Assembly (NCBI GenBank): GCA_027627225.1
Contig: CM051034.1
Coordinates: 45,133,048-45,197,047 of the forward strand
Length of the DNA stretch: 64,000 bases
Reading direction: 5' to 3'
Source of the DNA: Congeria kusceri
Taxonomy: Eukaryota > Mollusca > Bivalvia > Myida > Dreissenidae
A model generated the notes under the pieces. The model did no database searches and was not told where the DNA came from. It saw only the letters and a program-made list of their open reading frames with translations. Of the stretch, positions 47,401-63,200 are shown in pieces (within the stretch, counting starts at the first letter, position 1; each line of letters opens with the position of its first letter). The position numbers were made by a program, and so were the translations under genes.

Positions 47401-49667
47401 TAGAAACAAAGTATCAGTGGCAAGGTACTTTAATAATTTATATGTAACTGAAAAAAATCAACATTCACTCGTAATGTAATAAACTATTGTTTTCCTTATT
47501 TACATTAGCAGACAGCTTCTGTAGGGCACGTTTCCTTAATGTTGATGTTGATTTTATCAACATGTCGACAGTGCGACTATTTCAATATTTGACTGTTTCA
47601 TACTGCAGAGTAGATCTTCCCGTGAATTTAACGATTTCCTCAGCGGTCATGCTACATTTCACAACGTAAGAGGCTGACACAAAAGCTTGTGCCTTAATGG
47701 TGCGATGAAAAGCGTACTTAAAGTATTGTATTTCAGAGTCGACCGTATATCATACCGACTCGTGACGCATATTTTTTTAACAAACATAAACAGAGTTGTC
47801 TCCAGTGAAATCGGTGGGCGCGGTTAACTCAGCTCTGTCGTAACGTGAATTTCGAGACGGATTTGGAACACTCGTCGAGGTTTTTACTTAAAGGCATTTG
47901 TCTTGTTGAGGCGTGTCACATTTGTTGCTCAGGAACCGATCTCCTATTTCTCAGTTTATCAACAGTTTGGCAAATATATATTTGATTGCATCCATTACAT
48001 AATAATACATTCATATATTACATTTTTAACATAACCTGACATATTATTTTTTATTTTTTACAAATTTACCGTTAACATTATCATCTAATGTAGCTATTGT
48101 ATCTGATATTATTTTGTTCATAACAGGGTCATTTGTCTTGTTAAGGCGTCTCGCATGTGTTGCTCATGAACCGATCTCGTATTTCTCAGTTTATCAACTA
48201 GTTGGCCATTATATTTTTTATTCCATCAATTACATAATATTACATACATATATTACATTTTTAACATAACCTGACATATTATTTTTATTTGTTTTAAATT
48301 TACCGTTAACATTAACATCTAATTTTGCCATTGAATCTAATATTATTTTGTTCATAACAGGTTCCGTTTTTAAAATGTCTATGTTGTTTGTCAGCATGCC
48401 AAAACCTTCTTTATTCTTCGGATTATGTGACGAAATAATCGGAATAATAGTATTATATTACTTTGTTGATTCTGAAAGTAATTCTTTTCGTGGGATGGAA
48501 AGGATATATATATTTACGGAAACTACAATATTCATCGTAACGGTATTGTTACGGTATTTTAATATGCATGTTTCAGAGCCATATGTATATATGTCTGTAA
48601 GCCAGGTTTATATCGGTTGCTTCGAGCAATGTAACTCTGCTTTTTTGATTGCCGATTTCAGAGTGGCAACTTTTAAACGTAGACTTGATAGTTAGATTTA
48701 CATATCATTAACACTATATTTTACACATAAAAGTGCGTTTGTGTGACCAATAATTAGTAATGGTTCTTAACTTACCTCTTTTACCGGTGCTTGTTTCTGC
48801 AATAAAATAATGATAGATTAAAGTTGAACAAAATATCATTTTAAGATTAACTGAAGTGTTTCCTATTCCTTATCACGGCCATTCATAAAGCCAACTATTG
48901 TGCGTGTTGATTGTCTTCCTTACTAACGCATTCCGAGTACAAATGGCTTAAACCATTAATGTTATCATGTCGTAGTATTCACATCTGAAAATAAACCATG
49001 TTCACTCGTTCATGCCAATAGTTAAATATTGGAAGTACATTGATGGATAAAAGCAATAAAGATATTTAATATATAATAGTTTTGGTTAAATCCTGAGATT
49101 TTAGTCATCTGTGGAATGTTTGAAATAATTGCTCTGGTATACAAAATACCAAGTTACTGTCTTTCGTAGACTTAAAATATCAGATGAGGCGTAGAAAATA
49201 ATATAAAAGCCGGGTAGCCATTGCTTTATGTGATCAATGCAAAACATTTATTTATAAGTTTGTTGTTGAAATTTATTAAACTTTACATATATGTACCAAG
49301 TTATTAATAATCGATACATTAACGTTTATGTGATGCATGCGTTTTAATTTAATGGTTCACACTATAAATAGAAACGCTCTACACTTAAGGCTTGATTTTA
49401 TTCAATTAATGTACATTTAAACAATTAAAAACATGAAGATGACTGATGAGTAATATTATTTGATCTTTATGCAGCCAAAATATATCTACGTATACGGAAC
49501 TCTATAACATGTACTTAAACGTATTTCTGTATTATAAAATGTGTGTATAGCTCTATTTATTGGTAAAAGTGTGAGTACTTAATTACTCACCATCGCCGGC
49601 ATGACATCTGTCTGAAAATAGCAATGACATATTAATTTTGATTCAAATGTTGTTTTATAATAACTTT
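44456..49667 (+). repeat. Array unit 3, alpha type (5,212 bp)
   Basis: It is almost identical to unit 1. Private marks are a 7-bp loss at about 45853 (aaactatagctg instead of aaactaggttactagctg), caattactattt near 44860 and an extra T near 49356. The middle segment is absent and the end segment present. Confidence 0.9.
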
Positions 49668-52600
49668 TATCCTATTACTACAGCCGTTCGATCGGATAAC
49701 AACCCAACGTAAACGGCCACCGGAAAAACTTTGCAAAACCGAAAGTTCGCAAACTTAAGTGCCCTTTTTCATTGAGATATTACTATTTTACATAAATCAT
49801 TCGTTAAAACGTTCAATTGTTATAAACTATTGATGATTTTTACATTTTAACATTTATATTTATTCCTGCTATGGTTTGTATGACAACACAATATTTAAGA
49901 TGCGATACTATGAATAATGATTTACTAATTTGTATTGTTTAATAAAAAAACATGTTCGCGACTTCACAAAATAAACCACTTATCTGCGACTCCGTTTTTA
50001 TTGCATAAATCAAACGGCTTACCTCCGTTATTTGTATTGAGCATATAATTGTTTGATTATCTGTATATTAGTAAATACTATTTCGGGTAAAATCAAAATT
50101 AATGGTACGTGTAGGAGTGCATTATAACTTACCTCGACAGAAGATTCCGATTGAGGTGCCTGTAATAAACAATGATTCAATTGGAAACACACATGATTTT
50201 GAGATAAACCTTTTATTTAGACAATATTGCAGTATTATATAATTACAATTTAAGTCTGTTTCTTGAATATGTCGATCGTTCATTACTTAAGTATTAATAT
50301 ACTACCATACAGTCTACTCACGTCAATAGAAGTGTCAAATGCATAGATTTACTTTATTTTTGACCATTGTTCGAACTTGTATGGGCCTCTTTATTAGCTA
50401 CTCTATGTTTTATTTCTTGTTCTATAATTGCATCCCTTTATTATAGCAATTATAATCCTTGATTACTAGTAATGTATTATTGAACACAAACAATAGTCTT
50501 ATTTAAATGCGGTATTTTCAATAAAAGTTACTTTAAAGTTTCTTTTAATAAGCAATAAATATTTTCTTATTTTACTTTCTTAAAAAGTACAATTTTATTG
50601 TAAATACTGTACAGTATTATAGATTTTTATAGATAATCAATTTTATTTGTATATCATCGTTGACAATTTATACTTCCCCTACCACTGACACTGCCACAAC
50701 ACGGTGTTCTTTATTAAATCTTAGGACCTAAATACCGAGACGTGAGTATTTAAGACTTAAGTAGTTCACGTTGCATGTTGTGCCAGGTGAACACTATGGA
50801 TCACTGGAGACTCTCCGTCCGTCGCTGACACTCTACAGGTGACATTTTTCACCGGATCAAACATGTTTTCCTGTGTTTATACACAGTGATTCATGAAACT
50901 CTGTCATGTTTAGCATACTAGGTCAGTCGGTCAAATTTTATAATAATCGTTTTATCTTCTATGTCCCACATTTATTATCAGACAAGATTTAATCATGTCA
51001 TGTATGAATTCTAGACTCTGGCTGAATGTGTCACCTGCGGTACAAAACTAGGTTACTAGCTGAATTATATGTAACATAATTGCATGTCTGTCTACTTTTT
51101 AAGTGACGTTTACGATCTAGCATCTTAATTTTTTTCTTGGATAATGTTGAAAAACTAGGTAACTAGATAAAAATAAGGACATATATTATTTACCCGAGGA
51201 TCCACACGTATCAGTGGATCAGCTTTACATTTTGCCAAAATGTCGTCCTATATGAGCTTTAAGATGTCGTTAAATATCAATATATGACATGTTTTTGCCT
51301 TACAAATATTTGTATTATGAATAAATATGTTTGATTTTTGTTGTGTAAACATGTTAATAGTATTATTATTACATATTGATTATCTCATCTAAATTGGCTA
51401 TCAGACTACCATCAATCTCCATGTACTTTTAAAGCAATTTACATGCATACAACCCAGTGTCAAAAATAGTTTTAGATTGTATAATTTAAAGTACCAAAAG
51501 CAAACACCTATGTAGCAAACAGTTCGTTTAAACCATTGGGAAACTGTATGATACAATTATAGTTTTCGTTGACAATTACTAGATTTAAACAATTATTTGA
51601 AATATCTTAATCATAATTCTGACTGTCTCATAAAAATCACGTGCCGCAACATTGACGTCAGATTTCTCGAAACGAGGCAGGCCGCAATTGGGATAAAAAT
51701 CTCATGGGCTGCACTTTAATATGTTAATAAAATGTTGTTCTTTTGATAACCCACCCGAACATAGTTTATAAAAAGGGAATACGTTAAATTGACGTGACGA
51801 CGGAACGATGATTGACAGGTGGATTAGCCAATCTGATCGCGACACTGAGAAGCACCGCTTCCACCTGCCATTTTGTCCGTCATACTGACCAACTTGTCTT
51901 ACATTCCAATAAGTGTAATGTTTGTATAGTAATGATTTGGTAGCGTGTAGCCTTTCGAAAAAATAGCGCTGAAAGTCCGTTTTTCTAAAAATATCATGTG
52001 CATACGCGTAATACTGACGTAGACATAGTTTACACAGTCACAGAATTTAAACGCCCGTGTGGTGTAGACAGAATGTAAGATGAATAAACTCGTAGAAATG
52101 TGTTAAACTGTTAAACACTTGAAAATGTACGGTAAAAGGGTATTCATTACTTGTACGTTAAAAGTGATTTCTATATTTGTCATAGACGGATGTATCGCCA
52201 AAATATGATTACATTGGATTAAAAGTTTGCATTTTCCGCGACTGTTCTCTCTAATCAACTTCAACGTCAAAACTGACCAAATAGATTCGAATCTTGGCCG
52301 GACGTTCGTTTATGAGGCGATCGGTCACAAAACGACTAACCAAGAATTAAAAAATGGCAGTATTGTACGAACACGTTTAAAAACTAGCCGCGTACAAACG
52401 TTCACATTTGGGCCATCAAAACAAAATGGCGCCCGGAGAAAATTTAAAGAACGCCGAACACCTCTTGAATAATAAAATACGTTGGTGTGATTACTGAATA
52501 TAAAGACTTATTAATGAACAATTGTAACTAAATATGTCAGTGTAAAATGTATTCATTTTGCAATAAAAGAACCGTCAAAGACAGCAATAAAATGTAAACA

Positions 52601-55064
52601 CATGAAAACTATGCTTAGCAACTTTGAAAAAGTGATTTATATCAACCTAATTATGTGTGGGGAATAAAAAATAGCAAATGATAAATAAATATTTAGGATG
52701 TTAAAATACGGTTTGGACCAAGGGGACCAGTTCCAATTCCTTCTGAGTTGAGCTTACACCCGCATACATTATCTGTTTGAACACATAAAACTGTAGAAAC
52801 AAAAGAAAGTATCAGTGGCAAAGTACTTTAATAATTTATATGTAACTGGAAAAAATCAAGATACACTCGTAATGTAATAACATATTGTTTTCCTTATTTA
52901 CATTTGCAGACAGCTTCTGTAGGGCACGTTTCCTTAATGTTGATGTTGATTTTATCAACATGTCGACAGTGCGACTATTTCAATATTTGACTGTTTCATA
53001 CTGCAGAGTAGATCTTCCCGTGAATTTAACGATTTCCTCAGCGGTCATGCTACATTTCACAACGTAAGAGGCTGACACAAAAGCTTGTGCCTTAATGGTG
53101 CGATGAAAAGCGTACTTAAAGTATTGTATTTCAGAGTCGACCGTATATCATACCGACTCGTGACGCATATTTTTTTAACAAACATAAACAGAGTTGTCTC
53201 CAGTGAAATCGGTGGGCGCGGTTAACTCAGCTCTGTCGTAACGTGAATTTCGAGACGGATTTGGAACACTCGTCGAGGTTTTTACTTAAAGGCATTTGTC
53301 TTGTTGAGGCGTGTCACATTTGTTGCTCAGGAACCGATCTCCTATTTCTCAGTTTATCAACAGTTTGGCAAATATATATTTGATTGCATCCATTACATAA
53401 TAATACATTCATATATTACATTTTTAACATAACCTGACATATTATTTTTTATTTTTTACAAATTTACCGTTAACATTATCATCTAATGTAGCTATTGTAT
53501 CTGATATTATTTTGTTCATAACAGGGTCATTTGTCTTGTTAAGGCGTCTCGCATGTGTTGCTCATGAACCGATCTCGTATTTCTCAGTTTATCAACTAGT
53601 TGGCCATTATATTTTTTATTCCATCAATTACATAATATTACATACATATATTACATTTTTAACATAACCTGACATATTATTTTTATTTGTTTTAAATTTA
53701 CCGTTAACATTAACATCTAATTTTGCCATTGAATCTAATATTATTTTGTTCATAACAGGTTCCGTTTTTAAAATGTCTATGTTGTTTGTCAGCATGCCAA
53801 AACCTTCTTTATTCTTCGGATTATGTGACGAAATAATCGGAATAATAGTATTATATTACTTTGTTGATTCTGAAAGTAATTCTTTTCGTGGGATGGAAAG
53901 GATATATATATTTACGGAAACTACAATATTCATCGTAACGGTATTGTTACGGTATTTTAATATGCATGTTTCAGAGCCATATGTATATATGTCTGTAAGC
54001 CAGGTTTATATCGGTTGCTTCGAGCAATGTAACTCTGCTTTTTTGATTGCCGATTTCAGAGTGGCAACTTTTAAACGTAGACTTGATAGTTAGATTTACA
54101 TATCATTAACACTATATTTTACACATAAAAGTGCGTTTGTGTGACCAATAATTAGTAATGGTTCTTAACTTACCTCTTTTACCGGTGCTTGTTTCTGCAA
54201 TAAAATAATGATAGATTAAAGTTGAACAAAATATCATTTTAAGATTAACTGAAGTGTTTCCTATTCCTTATCACGGCCATTCATAAAGCCAACTATTGTG
54301 CGTGTTGATTGTCTTCCTTACTAACGCATTCCGAGTACAAATGGCTTAAACCATTAATGTTATCATGTCGTAGTATTCACATCTGAAAATAAACCATGTT
54401 CACTCGTTCATGCCAATAGTTAAATATTGGAAGTACATTGATGGATAAAAGCAATAAAGATATTTAATATATAATAGTTTTGGTTAAATCCTGAGATTTT
54501 AGTCATCTGTGGAATGTTTGAAATAATTGCTCTGGTATACAAAATACCAAGTTACTGTCTTTCGTAGACTTAAAATATCAGATGAGGCGTAGAAAATAAT
54601 ATAAAAGCCGGGTAGCCATTGCTTTATGTGATCAATGCAAAACATTTATTTATAAGTTTGTTGTTGAAATTTATTAAACTTTACATATATGTACCAAGTT
54701 ATTAATAATCGATACATTAACGTTTATGTGATGCATGCGTTTTAATTTAATGGTCACACTATAAATAGAAACGCTCTACACTTAAGGCTTGATTTTATTC
54801 AATTAATGTACATTTAAACAATTAAAAACATGAAGATGACTGATGAGTAATATTATTTGATCTTTATGCAGCCAAAATATATCTACGTATACGGAACTCT
54901 ATAACATGTACTTAAACGTATTTCTGTATTATAAAATGTGTGTATAGCTCTATTTATTGGTAAAAGTGTGAGTACTTAATTACTCACCATCGCCGGCATG
55001 ACATCTGTCTGAAAATAGCAATGACATATTAATTTTGATTCAAATGTTGTTTTATAATAACTTT
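49668..55064 (+). repeat. Array unit 4, beta/alpha hybrid (5,397 bp)
   Basis: It has both the middle segment (beta trait, 51088-51292) and the 178-bp end segment (alpha trait). All diagnostic bases left of 52905 are beta-like (for example catttgcag and gatacactcgtaat); those from 52997 rightward are alpha-like (gtttcatactgcagag and aatggtgcgatgaaaagcg). The unit is therefore a crossover product of the two types. Confidence 0.9.
52906..52996 (+). other. Mapped exchange interval between unit types
   Basis: Within these 91 bases alpha and beta units are identical, so the switch cannot be placed more finely. The last beta-specific base is at 52905 (T; alpha has A) and the first alpha-specific base is at 52997 (C; beta has G). 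The interval contains a short inverted repeat, gttgat and atcaac, near 52940-52960. Confidence 0.85.
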
Positions 55065-58000
55065 TATCCTATTACTACAGCCGTTCGATCGGATAACAAC
55101 CCAACGTAAACGGCCACCGGAAAAACTTTGCAAAACCGAAAGTTCGCAAACTTAAGTGCCCTTTTTCATTGAGATATTACTATTTTACATAAATCATTCG
55201 TTAAAACGTTCAATTGTTATAAACTATTGATGATTTTTACATTTTAACATTTATATTTATTCCTGCTATGGTTTGTATGACAACACAATATTTAAGATGC
55301 GATACTATGAATAATGATTTACTAATTTGTATTGTTTAATAAAAAAACATGTTCGCGACTTCACAAAATAAACCACTTATCTGCGACTCCGTTTTTATTG
55401 CATAAATCAAACGGCTTACCTCCGTTATTTGTATTGAGCATATAATTGTTTGATTATCTGTATATTAGTAAATACTATTTCGGGTAAAATCAAAATTAAT
55501 GGTACGTGTAGGAGTGCATTATAACTTACCTCGACAGAAGATTCCGATTGAGGTGCCTGTAATAAACAATGATTCAATTTGGAAACACACATGATTTTGA
55601 GATAAACCTTTTATTTAGACAATATTGCAGTATTATATAATTACAATTTAAGTCTGTTTCTTGAATATGTCGATCGTTCATTACTTAAGTATTAATATAC
55701 TACCATACAGTCTACTCACGTCAATAGAAGTGTCAAATGCATAGATTTACTTTATTTTTGACCATTGTTCGAACTTGTATGGGCCTCTTTATTAGCTACT
55801 CTATGTTTTATTTCTTGTTCTATAATTGCATCCCTTTATTATAGCAATTATAATCCTTGATTACTAGTAATGTATTATTGAACACAAACAATAGTCTTAT
55901 TTAAATGCGGTATTTTCAATAAAAGTTACTTTAAAGTTTCTTTTAATAAGCAATAAATATTTTCTTATTTTACTTTCTTAAAAAGTACAATTTTATTGTA
56001 AATACTGTACAGTATTATAGATTTTTATAGATAATCAATTTTATTTGTATATCATCGTTGACAATTTATACTTCCCCTACCACTGACACTGCCACAACAC
56101 GGTGTTCTTTATTAAATCTTAGGACCTAAATACCGAGACGTGAGTATTTAAGACTTAAGTAGTTCACGTTGCATGTTGTGCCAGGTGAACACTATGGATC
56201 ACTGGAGACTCTCCGTCCGTCGCTGACACTCTACAGGTGACATTTTTCACCGGATCAAACATGTTTTCCTGTGTTTATACACAGTGATTCATGAAACTCT
56301 GTCATGTTTAGCATACTAGGTCAGTCGGTCAAATTTTATAATAATCGTTTTATCTTCTATGTCCCACATTTATTATCAGACAAGATTTAATCATGTCATG
56401 TATGAATTCTAGACTCTGGCTGAATGTGTCACCTGCGGTACAAAACTAGGTTACTAGCTGAATTATATGTAACATAATTGCATGTCTGTCTACTTTTTAA
56501 GTGACGTTTACGATCTAGCATCTTAATTTTTTTCTTGGATAATGTTGAAAAACTAGGTAACTAGATAAAAATAAGGACATATATTATTTACCCGAGGATC
56601 CACACGTATCAGTGGATCAGCTTTACATTTTGCCAAAATGTCGTCCTATATGAGCTTTAAGATGTCGTTAAATATCAATATATGACATGTTTTTGCCTTA
56701 CAAATATTTGTATTATGAATAAATATGTTTGATTTTTGTTGTGTAAACATGTTAATAGTATTATTATTACATATTGATTATCTCATCTAAATTGGCTATC
56801 AGACTACCATCAATCTCCATGTACTTTTAAAGCAATTTACATGCATACAACCCAGTGTCAAAAATAGTTTTAGATTGTATAATTTAAAGTACCAAAAGCA
56901 AACACCTATGTAGCAAACAGTTCGTTTAAACCATTGGGAAACTGTATGATACAATTATAGTTTTCGTTGACAATTACTAGATTTAAACAATTATTTGAAA
57001 TATCTTAATCATAATTCTGACTGTCTCATAAAAATCACGTGCCGCAACATTGACGTCAGATTTCTCGAAACGAGGCAGGCCGCAATTGGGATAAAAATCT
57101 CATGGGCTGCACTTTAATATGTTAATAAAATGTTGTTCTTTTGATAACCCACCCGAACATAGTTTATAAAAAGGGAATACGTTAAATTGACGTGACGACG
57201 GAACGATGATTGACAGGTGGATTAGCCAATCTGATCGCGACACTGAGAAGCACCGCTTCCACCTGCCATTTTGTCCGTCATACTGACCAACTTGTCTTAC
57301 ATTCCAATAAGTGTAATGTTTGTATAGTAATGATTTGGTAGCGTGTAGCCTTTCGAAAAAATAGCGCTGAAAGTCCGTTTTTCTAAAAATATCATGTGCA
57401 TACGCGTAATACTGACGTAGACATAGTTTACACAGTCACAGAATTTAAACGCCCGTGTGGTGTAGACAGAATGTAAGATGAATAAACTCGTAGAAATGTG
57501 TTAAACTGTTAAACACTTGAAAATGTACGGTAAAAGGGTATTCATTACTTGTACGTTAAAAGTGATTTCTATATTTGTCATAGACGGATGTATCGCCAAA
57601 ATATGATTACATTGGATTAAAAGTTTGCATTTTCCGCGACTGTTCTCTCTAATCAACTTCAACGTCAAAACTGACCAAATAGATTCGAATCTTGGCCGGA
57701 CGTTCGTTTATGAGGCGATCGGTCACAAAACGACTAACCAAGAATTAAAAAATGGCAGTATTGTACGAACACGTTTAAAAACTAGCCGCGTACAAACGTT
57801 CACATTTGGGCCATCAAAACAAAATGGCGCCCGGAGAAAATTTAAAGAACGCCGAACACCTCTTGAATAATAAAATACGTTGGTGTGATTACTGAATATA
57901 AAGACTTATTAATGAACAATTGTAACTAAATATGTCAGTGTAAAATGTATTCATTTTGCAATAAAAGAACCGTCAAAGACAGCAATAAAATGTAAACACA

Positions 58001-60261
58001 TGAAAACTATGCTTAGCAACTTTGAAAAAGTGATTTATATCAACCTAATTATGTGTGGGGAATAAAAAATAGCAAATGATAAATAAATATTTAGGATGTT
58101 AAAATACGGTTTGGACCAAGGGGACCAGTTCCAATTCCTTCTGAGTTGAGCTTACACCCGCATACATTATCTGTTTGAACACATAAAACTGTAGAAACAA
58201 AAGAAAGTATCAGTGGCAAAGTACTTTAATAATTTATATGTAACTGGAAAAAATCAAGATACACTCGTAATGTAATAACATATTGTTTTCCTTATTTACA
58301 TTTGCAGACAGCTTCTGTAGGGCACGTTTCCTTAATGTTGATGTTGATTTTATCAACATGTCGACAGTGCGACTATTTCAATATTTGACTGTTTGATATT
58401 GCAGGGTAGATCTTCCCGTGAATTTAACGATTTCCTCAGCGGTCATGCTACATTTTACAACGTAAGAGGCTGACACAAAAGCTTGTGCCTTAATGGTGCT
58501 TGATTTGCGATGAAAAGCTGTGCTTAAAGTATTTTATTTCAGAGTCGACCGTATATCATACCGACTCGTGACGCATTGTTTTTTTAACAAACATAAAGAG
58601 AGTTGTCTCCCGTGAAACCGGTGAGCGCGGTTAACTCAGCTCTGTCGTAACGTGAATTTCGAGTCGGATTTGGTACACTCGTCGAGGTTTTTACTTAACG
58701 GCATTTGTCTTGTCTCGCATTTGTTGCTCAGGAACTGATCTCCTATTTCTCAGTTTATCAACAGTTTGGCAAATATATATTTGATTGCATCCACTACATA
58801 ATAATACATACATATATTACATTTTTAACATAACCTGACATATTATTTTTATTTTTTAGAAATTTACCGTTAACATTAACATGTAATGTAGCTATTGTAT
58901 CTGATATTATTTTGTTCATAACAGGGTCATTTGTCTTGTTAAGGCGTCTCGCATGTGTTGCTCATGAACCGATCTCGTATTTCTCAGTTTACCAACTGTT
59001 TGGCCATTATATATTTTATTGCATCCATTACATAATAATACATATACATATATTACATTTTTAACATTAGCTGACATATTATTTTTATTTTTTTTAAATT
59101 TACCGTTAACATTAACATCTGATTTTGCTATTGAATCTGATATTATTTTTGGTTTATAACAGGTTCCGTTTTTAAAATGTCTATGTTGTTTGTCAGCATG
59201 CCAAAACCTTCTTTATTCATCGGATTATGTGACGAAATAATCGGAATAATAATATTATATTACTTTGTTGATTCTGAAAGTAATTCTTTTCGTGGGATGG
59301 AAAGGATATATATATTTACGGAAACTACAATATTCATCGTAATGGTATTGTTACGATATTTTAATATTTTCATAGCCGTATGTATATATGTCTGTAAGCC
59401 AGGTTTATATCGGTTCCTTCGAGCAATTCAACTCTGCTTTTTTGATTGCCGATTTCAGAGTGGCAACTTTTAAACGTAGACTTGATAGTTAGATTTACAC
59501 ATAACAGTGCGTTTGAGTGACCAATAATTAGTAATGGTTCTTAACTTACCTCTTTTACCGATGCTTGTTTCTGCAATAAAATAATGATAGATTAAAGTTG
59601 AACAAAATATCATTTTAAGATTAACTGTAGTGTTTCCCATTCCTTATCACGGCCATTCATAAAGCCAACTATTGTGCGTGTTGATTGTCTTCCTTACTAA
59701 CGCATTCCGAGTACAAATGGCTTAAACCATTAATGTTATCATGTCGTAGTATTCACATCTGAAAATAAACCATGTTCACTCGTTCGTGCCAATAGTTAAA
59801 TATTGGAAGTACATTGATGGATAGATGCAATAAAGATATTTAATATATAATAGTTTTGGTTAAATCCTGAGATTTTAGTCATCTGTGGAATGTTTGAAAT
59901 AATTGCACTGATGTACAGAATACCAAGTTACTGTCTTTCGTACTTAATATATCAGATGAGGCGTAGAAAATAATATAAAAGCCGGGTAGCCATTGCTTTA
60001 TGTGATCAATTCAAAACATTTATTTATAAGTTTGTTGTTGAAATGGATTAAACTTTACATTATGCAGCGAAAATATATCTACGTATACGGAACTCTATAA
60101 CATGGACTTAAACGTATTTCTGTATTATCAAATGTGTGTATAGCTCTATTTATTGGTAACAGTATGAGTACTTAATTACTTACCTTCGTCGGCATGAAAA
60201 CTGACTGAAAATAGCAATGACATATCAATTTTGCTTCAAATGTTGTTTTGATAATAACTTG
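55065..60261 (+). repeat. Array unit 5, beta type (5,197 bp)
   Basis: It has the same length and the same indel states as unit 2 (middle segment present at 56486-56690, end segment absent near 60061). Only a handful of single-base differences separate it from unit 2, for example cataccgactcg here against catatcgactcg. Confidence 0.9.
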
Positions 60262-63200
60262 TATCCTATTACTACAGCCAAATCGATCGGATAACGACCC
60301 AACGTAAACGGCCACCGGAAAAACTTTGCAAAACCGAAATTTCGCAAACTTAAGTGCCCTTTTTCATTGCGATATTACTATTTTACATAAATAATTCGTT
60401 AAAACGTTTAATTGTGATCAACTATTGATGATTTTTACATTTTAACATTTATATTTATTCCTGCTATGGTTTGTATGACAACACACTATTTAAGATGCGA
60501 TACAATGAATAATGATTTACTAATTTGTATTGTTTAATAAAAAACATGTTCGCGACTTCACAAAAGAAACTACTTATCTGCGACTCCGCTTTTATTGCAT
60601 AAATCAAACGGCTTACCTCCGTTATTTGTATTGAGCATATAATTGTTTGATTATCTGTATATTAACAAATACTATTTCGGGTAGAAATTAAAATTAATGG
60701 TACGAGTAGGAGTGCAATATAACTTACCTGGAAACAATATTCCGATGCACGTGCCTGTAATAAACAATGATTTAATTTGGAAACACACATCATTTTGAGA
60801 TAAACGTATTCTTTAGACAATATTGCAGTATTATATAATTACAATTTAAGTCTGTTTTTTGAATATGTAGATCGTTCATTACTTAAGTATTAATATACTA
60901 CCAAACAGTCTACTCACGTCAATATAAGTGTCAAATGCATAGATTTACTTTATTTTTGACCATTGTTCGAACTTGTATGGGTCTCTTTATTAGCTACTCT
61001 ATGTTTTATATCATGTTCTATAATTATATCCCTTTATTATAGCATTTTTAATACTTGATTATTAGTAATGTATTGTTGAACACAAACAATAGTCTTATTT
61101 AAATGCGGTATTTTCAATAAAAGTTACCATTAAAGTTTCTTTTTATAAGCAATAAATATTTTCTTATTTTACTTTTTTTAAAAGTAAAATTTTATTGTAA
61201 ATACAGTATAGTATTATAAATTTTTATAGATAATCAATTTTATTTGTATATCATCGTTGACAATTTAGACTTCCTCTACAACTGACAGAGTTCACACTGC
61301 CAAAACCCGGTGCTCTTTATTAAATCTTAGGACCTAACAACCGAGACGTGAGTATTTAAGACTTAAGTAGTTCACGTTGCTCTTTGTGCAATGCGAACAC
61401 TAAGGATCACTGGGGACTCTCCGTCCGTCGCTGACACTCTCCAGGTGACATTTTTCACCGGATCAAAAATGTTTTCCTGTGTTTATGTACAGTGATTCAT
61501 GAAAGTGTGTAATGTTTAGTAAAATACAAGGTCAGTCGGTCAAATTTTATAATAATCGTTTTATCATCTATGTCCCACATTTATCATCAGACAAGATTTA
61601 ATTATGTCATGTATGAATTCTAGACTCTGACTGAATGTGTCACCTGCGGTACAAAACTAGGTTACTAGCTGAATTACATGTAAAATAATTGCATGTTTTA
61701 CTTTACAAATATTTGTATTATGATTAAATACGTTTAATTCTTTTTATGTAAACATGTTAATAGTATTTGTATTATATATTGATTATCTCATCTAAATTGG
61801 CTATCAGACTACCATCAATATCCATGTACTTTTAAAGCAATTTACATGCATACAACCCAGTGTCAAAAATAGTTTTAGATTGTATAATTTAAAGTACCAA
61901 AAGCAAACTCCTATGTAGCAAACACTTCGTTTAAACCATTGGGAAACTGTATGATACAATTATATTTTTGGTTGACAGTTTCAAGATTTAAACAATTATT
62001 TGAAATATCTTAATCAAAATCCTGAATGTCAAATAAAAATAACGTGCCGCAACATTGACGTCAGTTTTCTCTAAACGAGGCAGGCCGCAATTGGGATAAA
62101 AATCTCAAGTGCCGCACTTAAGTATGTTAATAAAATTGTGTTCTTTTGCTAACCCACCCGAACATAGTTTATAAAAAGGGAATACGTTAAATTGACGTGA
62201 CGACGGAACGATGATTGACAGGTGGATTAGCCAATCAGATCGCGACACTGAGAAGCACCGCTTCCACCTGCCATACTGACCAACTTGTATTACATTCCAA
62301 TACGTGTAATGTTTGTATAGTAATGTTTTGGTAGCGTGTAGCCCTTCGAAAAAATAACGGTGAAAGTCCGTTGTTGTACGAACTTCCTGATTCTAAAAAT
62401 AGCATGTGCATACGCGTAATACTGACGTAGACATAGTTTACACAGTCACAGAATTCAAACGCCCGTGTGGTGTATGCAGAATGTAAGATGAATAAACTCG
62501 TAGAAATGTGTTAAACTGTTAAACTCTTGAAAATGTACGGTAAAAGAGTATTCATTACTTGTACGTTAAAAGTGATTTCTATATTTGTCATAAACGGATT
62601 TATCGCCAAAATATGATTACATTGGATTAAAAGTTTGCATTTTCCGGGACTGCTCTCTCTAATCAACTTCAACGTCAAAACTGACCAAATAGATTCGAAT
62701 CTTGGCCGGACGTTCGTTTATGAGGCGATCGGTCACAAAACGACTAACCAAGAATTACAAAAATGGCAGAAATGTACGAACACGTTTAAAAACTAGCCGC
62801 GGACAAACGTTCACATTTGGGCCATCAAAACAAAATGGCGCCCGGAGAAAATTTAAAGAACGCCGAACACCTCTTGAATAATAAAATACGTTGGTGTGAT
62901 TGCTGGATATAAAGACTTATTAATGAACAATTGTTACTAAATATCTAAATATGTCAGTGTAAAATGTTGTCATTTTGCAATAAAATAATCGTCAAAGACA
63001 GCAATAAAATGTAAAAAAATGGAGACTATGCTTAGCAACTTTGAAAAAGTGATTTATAAACCTAATTATGTGTGGGGAATAAACAAAACAAAACAAATGA
63101 TAAATACATATTTAGGATGTTAAAATACGGTTTGGACCAAGGGGACCAGTTCCAATTCGTTCTGAGTTGAGCTTACACCCGCAGACATTGTCTGTTTGAA

